Both the position numbers and the translations under genes were made by a program. A stretch of 64,000 bases of DNA, from the NCBI GenBank assembly GCA_008729055.1, contig SDUX01000008.1, positions 4,675,756 to 4,739,755 of the forward strand, given 5' to 3'. Shown one piece after another: positions 1-11,280 of the stretch (position 1 is its first letter; the number at the start of each line of letters is the position of its first letter). The notes under the pieces are model-generated. The model was given only the letters and a program-made list of their open reading frames with translations. It did not search any database and was not told the origin of the DNA. Origin of the DNA: Pyropia haitanensis. Taxonomy: Eukaryota; Rhodophyta; Bangiophyceae; Bangiales; Bangiaceae.

Positions 1-285
1 TTGTTTCCTTTGCCCCCTCCCCCCTCCCCCTTGTTTCTGTTTGTCTCCTCTTTTATTTTTTTCTTCTTGTCTTTCTGTACGGTCGTGGTTGCGTTCCTCT
101 CCCGAGCGCGCTCTCCCATTGTTATCGGTCGCGCTTGTTGTTGCCGCCGCTCCGCCGCCGACCTCGTATCCCCCCCTGCTTCCACCCCGTCCGTGCGCCT
201 CGATTCTCCCGCCTCCCTCTCCCCGCCGGCACTTCCGCCCTCGTCCCTCCCCCTCTCTCTTTCTTTCTCCCGAACGCCGGTCGGT
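1..285 (+). promoter_or_regulatory. Pyrimidine-rich 5' leader of the KH-like gene
   Basis: This stretch is dominated by C and T runs and ends at the first ATG in the reading frame used downstream. Similar pyrimidine-rich tracts lie directly before the start codons of several other genes here. No TATA box is visible. The transcription start cannot be placed and the contig edge cuts the promoter. Confidence 0.4.
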
Positions 286-618
286 ATGGCTTCCGACGGG
301 TACGGCGGCGGCGGCGGCGGCGGCACGCGCACGTGGGCGTCCCGGGCGGCCGCCCCCAGCAGCAGCAGCACCGGCGGTGGCGGCGGCGGCGGCTCGGACG
401 GGGGGTGGCGGCTGGCCGCCGCGTCGCGGCCGCGCGGGGTGGGCTGGGGCGGCGTCGGCGGCGGCGAGGCGGGCGCCACTACGGGCGGTGGGGGGGGCGG
501 CGGCGGCCCGTCGCCGGCCCGCCGGCGCTACGCGGGCGCGCCGCACTGGCGGGACGGCGGCGGGGGGGATGGCGGTGGGGGTGGCGGCGGCAGCGGCGGC
601 GGCGGTGGTGGCGGCGGC

Positions 619-692
<74 letters not shown>

Positions 693-811
693 TGTCAATG
701 GCGGCGCCTATCCCCCCGCGGCGCACGTGCATGCGCACGGCGGGCACCACGGGCACGGGTCTCGCCACGGTCACAGTGGGCGCGGCCACGGCGGCCACGC
801 CCCCCTCCCAC

Positions 812-858
<47 letters not shown>

Positions 859-3800
859 AGCGGTGGCGGCGGCGGCGCCCCCCCCCCCCACCCCCCCCCC
901 CCCACCGCGGACTTTATGGTCCGCACGAGCATCCCCTTACCGCCGCGCCTCGACACGCGCGCGTTTGGCCCCGACCCGCCCGCCGCGGCGGCGCGCATTA
1001 GTGCGGCGACCGGCGCGCGGTGCTCCCTCGAGCGCGACCGCCGGGTGGTGCTGCTCGCGGGCGACCCGGCCGCCGTGCGCGCGGCGACGGCGGCGTGGGC
1101 GGCGCTGCTGGGCGGGCTCGGGGGGGGGGGGGGGGGGTGGCGCCGGGGGGGGGGGCGGGGGCGCCCCAGGCACCCCCGCCGCCCCCAGCGTGGGGCGCCG
1201 CCGCCCGGTCGGCGAGCCTGGCCTACTCGCCGGTAAAGGGGCGGCCGGGCGTGGCCGCCGCCGCCGCGGCGGCGGCCGCGGCGGCGGCGGCCAAGGGCGC
1301 GCCGCCAAGGCCTCCGTCGGCGGCGGCGGCGGCCACGGCGCCGCCAGGTCTGCCGGCGGGGGCGCCGCGGCCCGCTACGGCGGCGCCCCCCCCGGGCACC
1401 CCCCCGCGGCCCGCTGCCGCGCCGCCAAGGCCGCCGCCCGCCCGGCCCGCCGCGACAACGACGACGGCGGCGGTGGCGACCAAGCGCACCCGCCGGATAC
1501 TGGTGGGCGTGAATGGCAACGGCGGCAGCGGCGGCGGTGGCGGTGGCGGCGGCGGCTCCCCGCCGGCGCCGCCGCTCCGCACGCCCTCCCGGTCTCCCCC
1601 ACCTGCGGCGCTGCGCAAGGGCCCGCCGCCGACGGCGGTCGGCACGGCCGCCGCTGCCACTGTCGGGACCCTGCCGCGGCCTCGGCCGGCTGGCGCGGGC
1701 GCCCCCCCCCCCGACTCGTCGACGTGCAGCACGCGCTCGTTTGGCGCCGAGTCGCCCGGCCCGCCGACGCCGCCGTCGGTGGCGTCGTCGGTGACGGGCG
1801 ATGGCGACGTCGCCGCTGCCGGTCGGCCGGGCGTCGCCGCCGCCGACGGCTGCGCCTCGCTGGAGCCGCCCCTGGGCGGCGCGGCCGACGGCCGCGGCGG
1901 TGGGGACGGCCGGGGTGGGGTAGCGCGCGGGGGGCGGGCGCCCCCCGCCACGGCCGGCGCTGCCGAGGCGGGAGCGGGCGCGCCGCTGGCGGCCGACGCG
2001 GCCAGCCTGTCGGCGATCAGCGCCGCGGAGGAGGAGGAGGCTGACGACGCGGACAGCCTGGGTTGCGCCAGCGGCGACAGCGGCAGCCGCAGCAGCTTGG
2101 CGCGGGCGGACTTGGGCGGCTTTGACGAAGCGCTCAGCGACAGCAGCGACGACAGCGTCGATGGGGCGGGCGGTGGCGGCGGTGGCGGCGGCGGCGGCGG
2201 TGGCGGCACGGCTGCCGGCGGCAGGGCGGGTGGCGGCGGCGGCGGCAGGGCGGGCGCGGCCGCGCTGACGCGGCTGCACTTTTCCCTCGCCGAGCGCCGC
2301 GCGTTTGACGACCTGGTCGCGCCCGCGTCGGCCGCCGCGGCCACGGACGGGGACCTACCCGACGGCATGGCTACCAGCGCCGTATCGGCCGCCGCTGACG
2401 GTGTCTCCCGCTGCCTCATCGGTGCCACTGCCCCCTCCACTGCCACCGTCCCGACGGGCTCCGCCCTCGCTGCCGCCGCCGCCATCACTGGCGGCGACGG
2501 CGAGGACGCTCTCCCTCCGCTGGCCGCGCCGGGCCTGTACGCGCCCGACGCGGGCGCGGACCTCTTTGCCGACGCGGACGTAACCGTGGTGTTCAGCTCG
2601 GCGTTTGGGGTCCTCCACGGCGCCCGGTTCGTCGCCTGCCGGGAGGTGGACGGGTTTGAGGACACGGGCGGCGGCGGCGGTGGCGGGGGGAGCGGCGGCG
2701 GTGGTGGTGGCCGGCCACCGGGGGGGGGCGTGCTCTTGCCGGCCCTCGAAGCGGGTGCCGCCTGGGCCACCGCCGCCGCGGGCGGGGGTGGCGCCGCCGC
2801 GGCCCGCGGCGGCGCCACGGACGCGGCGGCCGTGTCGGCGGCGGCGGTGGCCGCCGCCGCCGCCGCGGCGGCGCTGTCGGCCGACGCGGACGGCGGGCGC
2901 GCGGCGGTCGCCGCGCGCAGCGTCGGTGTCGGCGCCGTTGGCGGCGGCGGCGGCGGCAAGGGCGGCGGCGGCCTCGGCGGCGTCGGCGGCGGCGGCCTCG
3001 GCGGCGGTGGCGGCCTCGGCGGTGGGTTTGGCCCGCCCCTGGGCAGCGCCGGCGGCAGCCTGGACGAGGAGGAGCTCGTCGACGAGTTCTACGTCGACCG
3101 CCTCGTCGCGACGTTCCGCCGCCTGGAGGGCGACGACGACCGCCCCGCCCGGCGGGCCGTTCACGCCGTTGCTGCGGGGGTGACCAGCCTGTGGCGCGTC
3201 GCGGATGTGGTGTCGCCGTTGGTGCGCGCGTCGCTGGGGGTGGGCGGCCGCCGCCGCAGCGGCGACGCGTGGCCCCCGGCGGGGGGAGGGGGGGGCGGGG
3301 GGGGGAGGGTGCCGCTGCCAGAGGAGGGGGCGGCCGGCCGGGCTGCGCCGCGGCCGCCGCTGCTGGCGCTCTCCGCGCCAGCCACGCCCACCACCACCGT
3401 GGCCGCCGCCTCTGCGGCGGCCACGGCCGCCATCGCCACCCCCCCCCCGCCGCCGCCGCCGCGCCCGCCGCCGTCGCCACCACCGAGGCCTTGTCCCCTG
3501 CGGCCGCGTCTGCTCTCCCCCCCTCGTCCCCGCCCACCCCCGCGGGCCCCGTCCCGCGGCGGCTGCGCGCGCTCGAACACACGGACATTGTGACGGCGTT
3601 TCGGGGCCTCCTCGCCGCCGCCACCCGCGCCTACGTGTCGGGCGGCGGCGGGCGCGTCAAGCTGCGGGCGCACCTCGGCACGCACGCGTTTTGGGCGCCC
3701 GACGCGGACGCGGACAGCGCGGGGGTGGCCGGGGGTGGCGCCGCCGCCGCCACCGGCGCGCGGTCGGTGCTCGCGACGCCGGGCGCGTTTGTGCCCTTTT

Positions 3801-4404
3801 CCGTCCTCCACGGGGTGCCCCTCGTCGGGCGCGCCGCCTCCCCCCCGACGGCGCTGGGTGCGGCGTCGGCCACGGCGGCGGCGGCTGGGGAGCCGGCCGC
3901 CACGGCGGCGGCGGCGGCGGCCGACCCCCCCCCGCCTCCCCGCCCCCCATTGGTACCGCCTTCTCCCCGCACGTGCCGCGGCCGCAGTGGCACCGGCTGC
4001 TCTTTTCCGCCAAGACGCGCCTCCGCCTGGCCGCGTCGGCGCCCCGCAAGGAGGTGCTCGTGCTGCTCGTGCGGGACGTTGCCCGGGGGATCACCTACCA
4101 CGCCAAGTGCTCGCTGGTGCCGCCGCTGCCGCCGCGCGCGGGGGCGGGGGGGGGCATTGGCGACGGCCGTACCGGCCGGGGAGAGGCGCCGGGGGGGGGG
4201 GGAGCGCCGGCCACCGCGCCCGGCGCCGCCGCTGCAGGCGCCGCCCCGCCGCTGCCGCCGCCGCCGCCGCCACCATCGCTGCCACTGTCGCTGTCGCCAC
4301 CCCCGCCGCCGCCGCCGCCGCCCCTGCCGCCCCCCCCAGGGGCGGCTGCCACGGCCGCTGCCGCCGCGGCCGCCGCCGCCGCGACCGCCGCGGCCGACGC
4401 GGGC

Positions 4405-4439
<35 letters not shown>

Positions 4440-5168
4440 CGCGGGCGCCACCGACCTGCGCCTGCAGCTCGAGTCGCTCCGCTACGCGCCCGTCGGCGTC
4501 GCGGCGGTGTCGCTCGTCGCGCCAACGCCGCAGCCGTCGGTGCGGCTGGAGCTGGTGCGCGAGCAGCACGTGGGCGAGCGCCCGTCGCCGCCGCTGACCG
4601 CGCCGACGGACGGCTACCACGGGCGGCGGCTGGGGGGGCGCGCCGCGGCCGCGGCGGCGGCGGCGGCACGGCCGCACTGGCCGCCCGCCCCACCTTCCCC
4701 CCCACCCGACCCCGCAGCCGGTGCTCCCCCCGCCGACGGCACCCCCCCGCCCGACAGTGCCGCCGAGGAGGCGGCGCTCCTCGCCTTTGTCGCCTCGTGC
4801 CGCTGGCGCTCCGAAGCCGCCCGCGGCACCGGCCCGTTTGGCACCACCGTCGTTGACGGCTCGCTGCGCGTCGGCGACGGCACCGGCACGAGTGGCTCCT
4901 CCCCCCCCCCCCCCCCCCCGGCCTGGCCCTTGTCGGCGTCCGCCGCGTCTCGTCCGAGCGGCTGGTCGGGGAGCTCGCCGGCCGGGCGGTGCGGCTCAAG
5001 CTGTCGACCGTCGCGGCGGGCGTCGGCGCCGCCCACTGCGAGGCCGCCGTTGCGCTGCCGGGCGTGTCGGCGGCGGGCGTGCACGCGGCGGCGGTGGGGG
5101 ACCTGCTCGCGCTGCACGCGGTGCTGACGCGGATGGTGGCGGAGGTGGTCCAGTTCCGCGCGCCGTGA
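286..5168 (+). CDS. Large glycine/alanine/proline-rich protein with a KH-like module; four homopolymer frame breaks
   Basis: The start is ATG at 286 and the stop TGA at 5166-5168, about 1,627 codons. The frame must change at four runs: G18 at 1120-1137 (or the nearby G11), C10 at 3439-3448, C9 at 3925-3933 (or C6 just after) and C19 at 4901-4919. Residues about 205-285 resemble a KH RNA-binding fold: a segment ending TGARCSLERDRRVVLLAGDP followed by an alanine-rich helix, but the GxxG loop is degenerate. Long Gly, Ala and Pro tracts separate short conserved-looking blocks, for example LFADADVTVVFSSAFGVLHG, GRVKLRAHLGTHAFW and LEVLVLLVRD-like strands, with a final block ending in VVQFRAP. An acidic serine-rich stretch (EEEEADDADS) follows the first third. 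I do not recognise the family; an RNA-binding role is inferred only from the KH-like piece. Four frame breaks could also mean a decayed gene, but the blocks between them keep coding character. Confidence 0.6.
589..690 (+). repeat. (GGC/GGT)n trinucleotide tract encoding polyglycine
   Basis: Nearly pure GGC with some GGT and one AGC, in frame with the KH-like gene, gives an uninterrupted glycine run. A second shorter tract lies at about 818-875. Length polymorphism would be expected. Confidence 0.85.
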
Positions 5169-6251
5169 AGCACCAGGGGGGGGGGATAGGGCAGGGGCGG
5201 CGGGCGCGCTTGCGCCCCCCCCCCCGTTTTGATGGCCACGCGTTTTGATTTGTGCTTTGGGGGGGGGTTGCCCCGCCGCGTCCGCCGGCGGTCGGCAACG
5301 CGGCGCTCCACAGCGTCGTGGTGCCCAGAGTGGCATCGGTTTCTGCCCCCGCCTGGTGCCTGGGCGGCCGCCCGTTCTTCTCGGCTTTCTCGCTCCGCGC
5401 TTCTTCCTCTTTGTTTTTTGTTCTTCTCTCCGCCGCGGTCTTGCTCGCGCGCGGTCTTGCGTGGCTTTCCTGTATTTTGCAGTGCTCCAGAGCGGGTGCG
5501 CCCGACGCCGTGTCGGCGAGTCGGCCCCGTCTTTGTTTTGCTGTCCGCGTTCTCGTCCTGGTGACCCCCTCCGTCAACCGCGGTGACTGGTGTCTTCCCT
5601 TCTCTCGAGGCCTCGGAAGGACGCTGGCCTCGTCGCCGGGTCTGGTCTGGGGGCGTTCTGTTTCGTTTCGAGTCGCGTCCTCGCCTACAGGCGGCGGCGC
5701 CCTGCCACCAGCACGGCGCCCCCCCGCCGTCGCCGTTGCGCCGCTGCCCGTGCTGTCCGCTGCCGTATCATGCCACGGTCGGTGCTTGCGGTCGTGGGTG
5801 GCGGCTGTGCCTCGGCCGCGGCGCTCCCCAACGGCGCCGCCGCCGCTACGGGCGCCGGCCGTCGGCCTGCCCGTACGGGCCCGTGCAGCGGGCGGCGCGC
5901 GTGCGCCAACCCGCCATCGCCGAGCCGACGCGCCCCGCTGCCGTCGCGGCGACGGGCGGCCCGTACGGCAAACCGCCCAGCGGCGGTCCGCCCTCATCAC
6001 GCCGCCCTTGTGGCGTCCCACGCAGGCGGGCACCGCCAGCCGCCCGCGCCGCCGTGCGCCGCCGTGGCGGCGTCCGCGTGGCCATGCCAGCCGCCGCCGC
6101 ACGGGCGGCCGGCACCCCGCCCGCGCCGTGCCGCACGGGGCGTGGCGGTGGAGGTACGACGCCTGGCCGGGCGTCCTGCCGGTACTCTACGCCCGCGCGG
6201 GGCCCACCCCGGGTGGCAACGGCCGTGCCGACGCGGGCGTGCCGCCCGCCG

Positions 6252-6291
<40 letters not shown>

Positions 6292-6677
6292 GACGGCGCC
6301 CCCCCCGCCGGCGTGCCGCGTTGGCGGCCGGCCACCGCGGGGGGGGGGCGGCGGCTGCTCCACCGCTGCTGCCGTCGGCTGCGGCGGCGGCGGCCGCGGC
6401 GGCGCCTACCACCACTGGCGGCGCTGTCGCGCAGGCGGCGGCGTGGCGGGTGCGGCGGGCGCGGACCCGCGGCGGCGTCCACCCCCCCGCCTCCGCCACC
6501 GCCGCCGCTGGGCGTCTGCCCCTGTCAGCTAACCGTTTAGTCTGCCCCCCACCGCCCCCCCACCCCTCCCCCTCCGATCGCCCCTCCACACGGGGCGCCC
6601 CCCCGCACCCCCCCCCCCGCCTTTGCCCCGCCCACCCGCCCCCCCCCCCCCCCCCCCCCACCCCCCCCCGCAGCGCC
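5169..6677. other. Convergent intergenic region, C-rich at its right end
   Basis: This lies between the stop of the KH-like gene and the stop of the SOQ1-like gene. Several frames are open because stop codons are rare in such GC-rich DNA, but none gives a recognisable domain. It holds (CCG)n/GCC-rich DNA at 6250-6300 and dense C runs at 6540-6670, which would be G runs in the SOQ1-like 3' untranslated region. Confidence 0.5.
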
Positions 6678-9503
6678 CTAGCTGCGGCCACCCACCGGGT
6701 GGGTCAGCTCCACCGCGACGCTCCCCCCCTCCCCCCCCCCCACCACCGGCAGCCGCCACACCACCGCCTCCATCCGGCACACGCCGTCGGCGCCACAGTA
6801 GTAACACCGTGCCTCGACTTCGAGCCCCCCCCCCCCCACGGCGGGCACCGCCAGCCCCGTCGCGGCAATCTCCCCCGCCGCGGGCCCCGTCTGCAACACC
6901 CGCCCCGCCGCGAGGCGCCGCACAAAGCCGCCGCCGGCGGCGGCGACCACGTTGACCTGCCACCCGCTCGGCGCGCCGTCCGTCCAGCGTGCGCCGGCGG
7001 GGAGGGACAGCGCCACCCGCACCGACGCGTCGGCGGCGGCGGCGGCGGCGGCCACGCCGGCGGGCACCGTGCCGGCGCGCACGCGCTTGCGGTTTTCAAT
7101 CAGCCGCTTGCCGCCGGCGGCGGCCGCGCCCGCCGTGCCGGCGCCCCCGCCGCCGGCCACCGCCTCTGGGATGCCACTAACGGCGAGCGTCGCTACGCTC
7201 CCCGTCGCGACCGCCACCCGCCGCACCGCCCCGTTGTTCGTATCCGCCACGTACAGCGTCTCCCCCCCCGGCGCCAACGCCAACCCCCCCGGCTCCCAAA
7301 ACTCCGCGCGCCCCCCCTCCCCGTCCGCATCCCCCGGCGCGCGGCCACCCACCCACGCCGCCACCGCCCCCGCCGCCACGTCCAGCCGCTTGACCTTGTG
7401 GTTAAACGAGTCCGCCACGTAGACGGTGGCGCCATCGGGTGACGCCGCCACGCCCAGCGGGTGCTGCAGCCGCGCGCGGCCGCCGCGGCCGTCCGCATCG
7501 CCAAAGGCAAACAGGTTGTCCGCGAGGAGGTCATCCCCGCCGGCGAGCGTGCGCGTCGCGCACCCGCCGCCGAGCGTGACCGCGCGGACGGACGAGGACT
7601 CCGAGTCGGCTACAACCAGCAGCGGCGGGCCACCACCCCCACCGCCACCGCCGTTGGCGTCGGCGTCCGCGTCGGTGGCGGCGGGGGCGGCCGCGACGGC
7701 AAGGCCACTCGGCTGGGCCCAGCACGCCGCCGCCGCGGTGCGCGCGTCCCGCTGTGCCTCCCGCCCCGTCCCCGAAAAGACCGACCACCGCGCCGCCGCC
7801 AGCCGCTCTGGCGGCGTCCGCGCACCCGACGACCCGCCCCGCGGCGCGGCCGACGCGGCCACGCCCAGCGGCAGCGCCCACAGCTGGTGGGTGCCCGCCA
7901 TCGCCACGACCAGGTGCGGGGTGGGGAAGCCGTCCTTGGGCAGATCCACGACCACCGCGTCCCACGGCGACGACAGCCGCTGGGAGGTGCCGGCCTTGCC
8001 GGCGGCGTAGTCGTAGCCCTGGGAGCCGTTGCCGCCAATCGTCGAGACGCCCCCCGTGTCGAGGTCCACCCGCCGCACCGCGTGGTTGTCCGTGTCGCAG
8101 ACAAAGAGGCTGCGCGTCGCGGCGTCCACGACGAGGCCTTGGGGGCCCGCAAACGCGCAGCGGCCGTTGCTGGGGGTGGCGCCGTCGCCCTCACCACCGC
8201 CGCCGCCGCCGCCACTGGCGCTGACACCCGGGCTGTCCTCAAAGCCCGCGTCCCCCCCCGGGGACCCCCACACCGCCGTTGCCCTACCCGTGTCGGCATC
8301 AAGCGCAACCACCCGGTTGTGCCCCGTATCCGCCACGTACAGCGTCCCCCCATCCGGCGACACGGTCACCTTGCCCGGGTAGCGCAGGTCCGCCAGCGTC
8401 GCCGTCGCCGAGCCGCCCTTCCCCCCCGCGGGCACGCCCGCCGGCGCCGCCGGCAGCGGCGTCGTGTTCAGCACCGGCGCGTAGTACTGGAGCGCGGCGG
8501 ACACCACGTCCCGCACGTCCGCGTCGTTCCCCTCGCCCGACCACAGCGCGAGGAGGTTCCCCCGCGGCCCGACGAGCACCCGCGTCGGCCAGCCCGTCAC
8601 GCCCGTCGCCCCCCACAGCACCATCCCCGCGTCATTCACCACCGGGTGCGCCACGCCGTACCGTGCCACCGCCGCCGCCACGTTGGCCGCGTCCCGCTCC
8701 GCATCGAATTTCGCAGAGTGCACGCCAACGACGGCAAAGCCCGCGGCGGGCCCCGTCGCGTCCTCGAGCGCCGCCAGCCCCGGCAGCACGTGGTAACAGT
8801 TGATGCAGCAGTAGGTCCAAAAGTCGAGCAGCACGACCTTGCCCTTGAGCGCGCCGCCCCACCGCAGCGGGGGGGCGTTGAACCACGCGGCGCCGCGGGG
8901 GAAGTCCGCCACGTGCACGTCGCCACGGCCGTCGGCCTTGCGGATGTACTCGAGCGACGACGCGGACGGGGCGGGCAACCCGCCGCCGCCGCCGCCAGCG
9001 CCAGCAGACGGGGGCGGTGGCGCCGCCGCGGACGCCGCGGCGACGCCGTTGCGCGACGGCGCCCGCGGCGCGCCGACGGCGGAGAGGACGGCGGCGGGGG
9101 AGACGAGCCGCGCCTGCGCGCGGAGGCGGACGAGGAGGGCGAGCGTGGCAACGCCGAGCACGCCATTCACCGCCGCCACGGCGGTGCGGCGCGAGATGCG
9201 CGGCACGCCGCCGCCGCCGCCGCCGTCGCCGCCGCCGCCGCCGCCGCCGCCGTTGCGGGCGCCGCCACCGTCGCCGCTGCCGCCGCTGCCGTCGTCATGG
9301 TCATTGCCGGCGCCGCCCGTGTCGGGGGTGGGGGCGCGCATGGAGGGGGGGGGGATGCCGGGGGGGGAGGGGGGGGGGGGGCGCCACAGCCGGCGGCCGC
9401 CCGCGGCGGCGCGGTGCGGGCGGGTCACCGCCGACCGGGCGGCGGTGGCGGGGAGGAAGGGCGGCGCGGCGGCGCCGGTAAAGGCCGCCACGGGGGGTGC
9501 CAT
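6678..9503 (-). CDS. SOQ1/NHLRC2-like membrane-anchored thioredoxin-NHL protein
   Basis: The protein has 941 residues from ATG (cat at 9501-9503) to TAG at 6678-6680, with no frame break. Order: an Ala/Arg/Ser-rich N-terminus that could be a plastid targeting peptide, a Gly/Asp-rich stretch (60-100), one likely membrane segment near 108-125 (AVAAVNGVLGVATLALLV), a thioredoxin-like domain (about 186-330) with WTYCCINC at 229-236, then NHL beta-propeller repeats (such as GTLYVADTGHNRVVALD and LFVCDTDNHAVRRVDLDTGG), and a C-terminal domain with RCYYCGADGVC. The CCINC motif with NHL repeats is the signature of NHLRC2 and of the lumenal half of plant SOQ1, which limits the photoprotective quenching called qH. 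Plant SOQ1 also has a stromal HAD phosphatase domain before the membrane segment; none is seen here. Family assignment is firm; lumenal location and a role in quenching are inference. Confidence 0.9.
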   Translation of the reverse strand: MAPPVAAFTGAAAPPFLPATAARSAVTRPHRAAAGGRRLWRPPPPSPPGIPPPSMRAPTPDTGGAGNDHDDGSGGSGDGGGARNGGGGGGGGDGGGGGGVPRISRRTAVAAVNGVLGVATLALLVRLRAQARLVSPAAVLSAVGAPRAPSRNGVAAASAAAPPPPSAGAGGGGGGLPAPSASSLEYIRKADGRGDVHVADFPRGAAWFNAPPLRWGGALKGKVVLLDFWTYCCINCYHVLPGLAALEDATGPAAGFAVVGVHSAKFDAERDAANVAAAVARYGVAHPVVNDAGMVLWGATGVTGWPTRVLVGPRGNLLALWSGEGNDADVRDVVSAALQYYAPVLNTTPLPAAPAGVPAGGKGGSATATLADLRYPGKVTVSPDGGTLYVADTGHNRVVALDADTGRATAVWGSPGGDAGFEDSPGVSASGGGGGGGEGDGATPSNGRCAFAGPQGLVVDAATRSLFVCDTDNHAVRRVDLDTGGVSTIGGNGSQGYDYAAGKAGTSQRLSSPWDAVVVDLPKDGFPTPHLVVAMAGTHQLWALPLGVAASAAPRGGSSGARTPPERLAAARWSVFSGTGREAQRDARTAAAACWAQPSGLAVAAAPAATDADADANGGGGGGGGPPLLVVADSESSSVRAVTLGGGCATRTLAGGDDLLADNLFAFGDADGRGGRARLQHPLGVAASPDGATVYVADSFNHKVKRLDVAAGAVAAWVGGRAPGDADGEGGRAEFWEPGGLALAPGGETLYVADTNNGAVRRVAVATGSVATLAVSGIPEAVAGGGGAGTAGAAAAGGKRLIENRKRVRAGTVPAGVAAAAAAADASVRVALSLPAGARWTDGAPSGWQVNVVAAAGGGFVRRLAAGRVLQTGPAAGEIAATGLAVPAVGGGGLEVEARCYYCGADGVCRMEAVVWRLPVVGGGEGGSVAVELTHPVGGRS

Positions 9504-10407
9504 GGTGGGGGCTCGGCGGGGGGGAGGGGGGGGAGGGGGCGGGGAGGGGGGGGGGGGGGGGGAGGAGAGAGGGAGGCAGAAGCGCGAAGCGACAGAACCG
9601 CAGAGGCGATGGTGGCGGGTCGCGGCGGGGCGCCTTGGCGGCGGCGCTTGTGGCGGAGCGGGGATGCCGTCGCCTCCGAGGAACGCTGCGGAAGCGGCCG
9701 TATCGGGGCCGGTGGAAGGGGACCGGGTGCCCGCGAGATGTGGCCGCCGTGCGTTCTCTCGCGGCTGGGGCTGCGGCATTCGGTCATCTGTCGACAAGGG
9801 TGCCCCATCGACCAACCAAGTACATTGGATGGGAGGGGACTTGCAAAACGCGTTCCGTAAGTCTGAGCTTGGGGACGATGCTCGCAATATCATTCAAGTC
9901 CAACAACGCTCGAGCACAAGGTCGAGGATCGTTTCCGCCGTCCGCTCTATGCGACTGTATGCTCCCGGCCGGCCGCGCGCGTTTACGGTGCCCCACCAGT
10001 GCGTGCGCAACGGACCCGCGCCAGCGGCGGCAGCCGCGCAGGCGCCGAGCATCCGCTTCCGGCTCGCGGGTCGGCAGGCGGCTGCTGCACCGTGAGCGCC
10101 GCGCGTCTCGGCAGGCGCCGCTGCCATCAGCACCCGCCGTCCGCCACGTTCCCGCGGCAAGCGATACGGCGGCTACCGCCAGCGCACAGTTTCCGGTCGC
10201 TGCAGCTGCCGCCCGGACAACCGCACCAGAGCTGTGCCTGCTGGCGGCCGCCGTGCCCGCCGTCTTGCCGAACGCTGCCACCCTTTGCGCACTCCTCGCT
10301 TCTCCCCCCCCCCCGTCTCCCCCCCATCCCGAACGCGCACCGCGTACTGTTGTCCCTCCTTCGCCTATCCCTTCCCCCCCCCTCCTTTCCCCCCCCACCC
10401 CTCCACC
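9504..10407. promoter_or_regulatory. Shared divergent promoter region of the SOQ1-like and NmrA-like genes
   Basis: The two start codons face away from each other across about 900 bp. G runs lie next to the minus-strand start (9510-9570) and C/T runs next to the plus-strand start (10300-10407), so both leaders are pyrimidine-rich on their sense strands. The middle (9800-10000) has more even base composition. No TATA box is evident. Confidence 0.5.
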
Positions 10408-11280
10408 ATGTCGATCGCCGTGGTGGGCTCCACCGGCGCCGTCGGCGCCGCGGCGGTCAAGGCGCTCGCGGCGCTGAGCCCCGCCCCCCAAATCCTGGCC
10501 ATCGCTCGGTCGACGGAGAAGGCGGCGGCGGCGTTTGGGGAGCTCCCCACCGTCACGGTGGTGGAGGGCTCCGCCGCCGACTCGCGGGGCCTGCGCAAGG
10601 CCCTGACCGGCGTGGCGGTGGCGTTCCTCAACGCGCCCCCGACGGAGGACCGGGCGGAGCTGATCATCGCGGCGGCGGCGGCGGCCAAGGCGGCGGGCGT
10701 CGGCCGGCTGGTCGTCTTGTCCGTCGCGACCACCGGCTACGTGCGCACCTGCTTTGGCAAGCAGTTCCTCAAGGCCGAGGCGGGCGTCTCGTCGCTGGGC
10801 GTGCCGGTCACGTACATCCGCTGCCCGCTCTTCCTGGACAACATCCTCGGCCAGGCGGCGTCGGTCGCGTCGGACGGGGCGCTGTACGGGCCGGTCAAGC
10901 CGGACGCGCCGTGGCGGGGGGTGGCCACCGCGGACGTTGGCGCCGCGGTCGCCGCCGCCGCAACGGACGACGGCCACGCAAACAAGACGTACAAGATCAT
11001 GTCGCCGGCGGCAACGTGGAACGACGTGGCCGCGGCGGTGGGCGCCGCCGCGGGCAAGGACGTGACGTACGTGCAGGTGCCGTACGAGGCGGCGACCGAG
11101 TCGATGCTGGGGATGGGCTTCCCGGCATGGCAGGCGGATGGCGTGAACGAGCTCAACCACCTGATTGACAGCGGGGACCCGGTCTTTGGGGGGGACGATG
11201 ACGACTTTTCCGAGCTGACCGGCGGGCCCCCGCGGACGATGCAGTCGTTTGTGAAGGAGAACGCGGCGGTGTTTGCCTAG
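10408..11280 (+). CDS. NmrA-like / atypical SDR NAD(P)-binding protein
   Basis: The protein is 290 residues; ATG at 10408 sits in CCACCATGT, a good eukaryotic start context, and the stop is TAG. A Rossmann fold opens at residue 1: MSIAVVGSTGAVG carries GxxGxxG at 7-13. Strand VTVVEGSAADSRGLRKAL and the block VGRLVVLSVATTGYV followed by VPVTYIRCPLFLDNI match NmrA/HSCARG-like proteins and other atypical short-chain dehydrogenases that bind NAD(P)H but often lack the catalytic YxxxK. Such proteins act as redox sensors or as NAD(P)H:quinone-type reductases; the substrate cannot be told here. No targeting peptide is visible, so cytosol is likely. It converges on the GlmU-type gene and has no frame break. 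Confidence 0.88.
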   Translation: MSIAVVGSTGAVGAAAVKALAALSPAPQILAIARSTEKAAAAFGELPTVTVVEGSAADSRGLRKALTGVAVAFLNAPPTEDRAELIIAAAAAAKAAGVGRLVVLSVATTGYVRTCFGKQFLKAEAGVSSLGVPVTYIRCPLFLDNILGQAASVASDGALYGPVKPDAPWRGVATADVGAAVAAAATDDGHANKTYKIMSPAATWNDVAAAVGAAAGKDVTYVQVPYEAATESMLGMGFPAWQADGVNELNHLIDSGDPVFGGDDDDFSELTGGPPRTMQSFVKENAAVFA

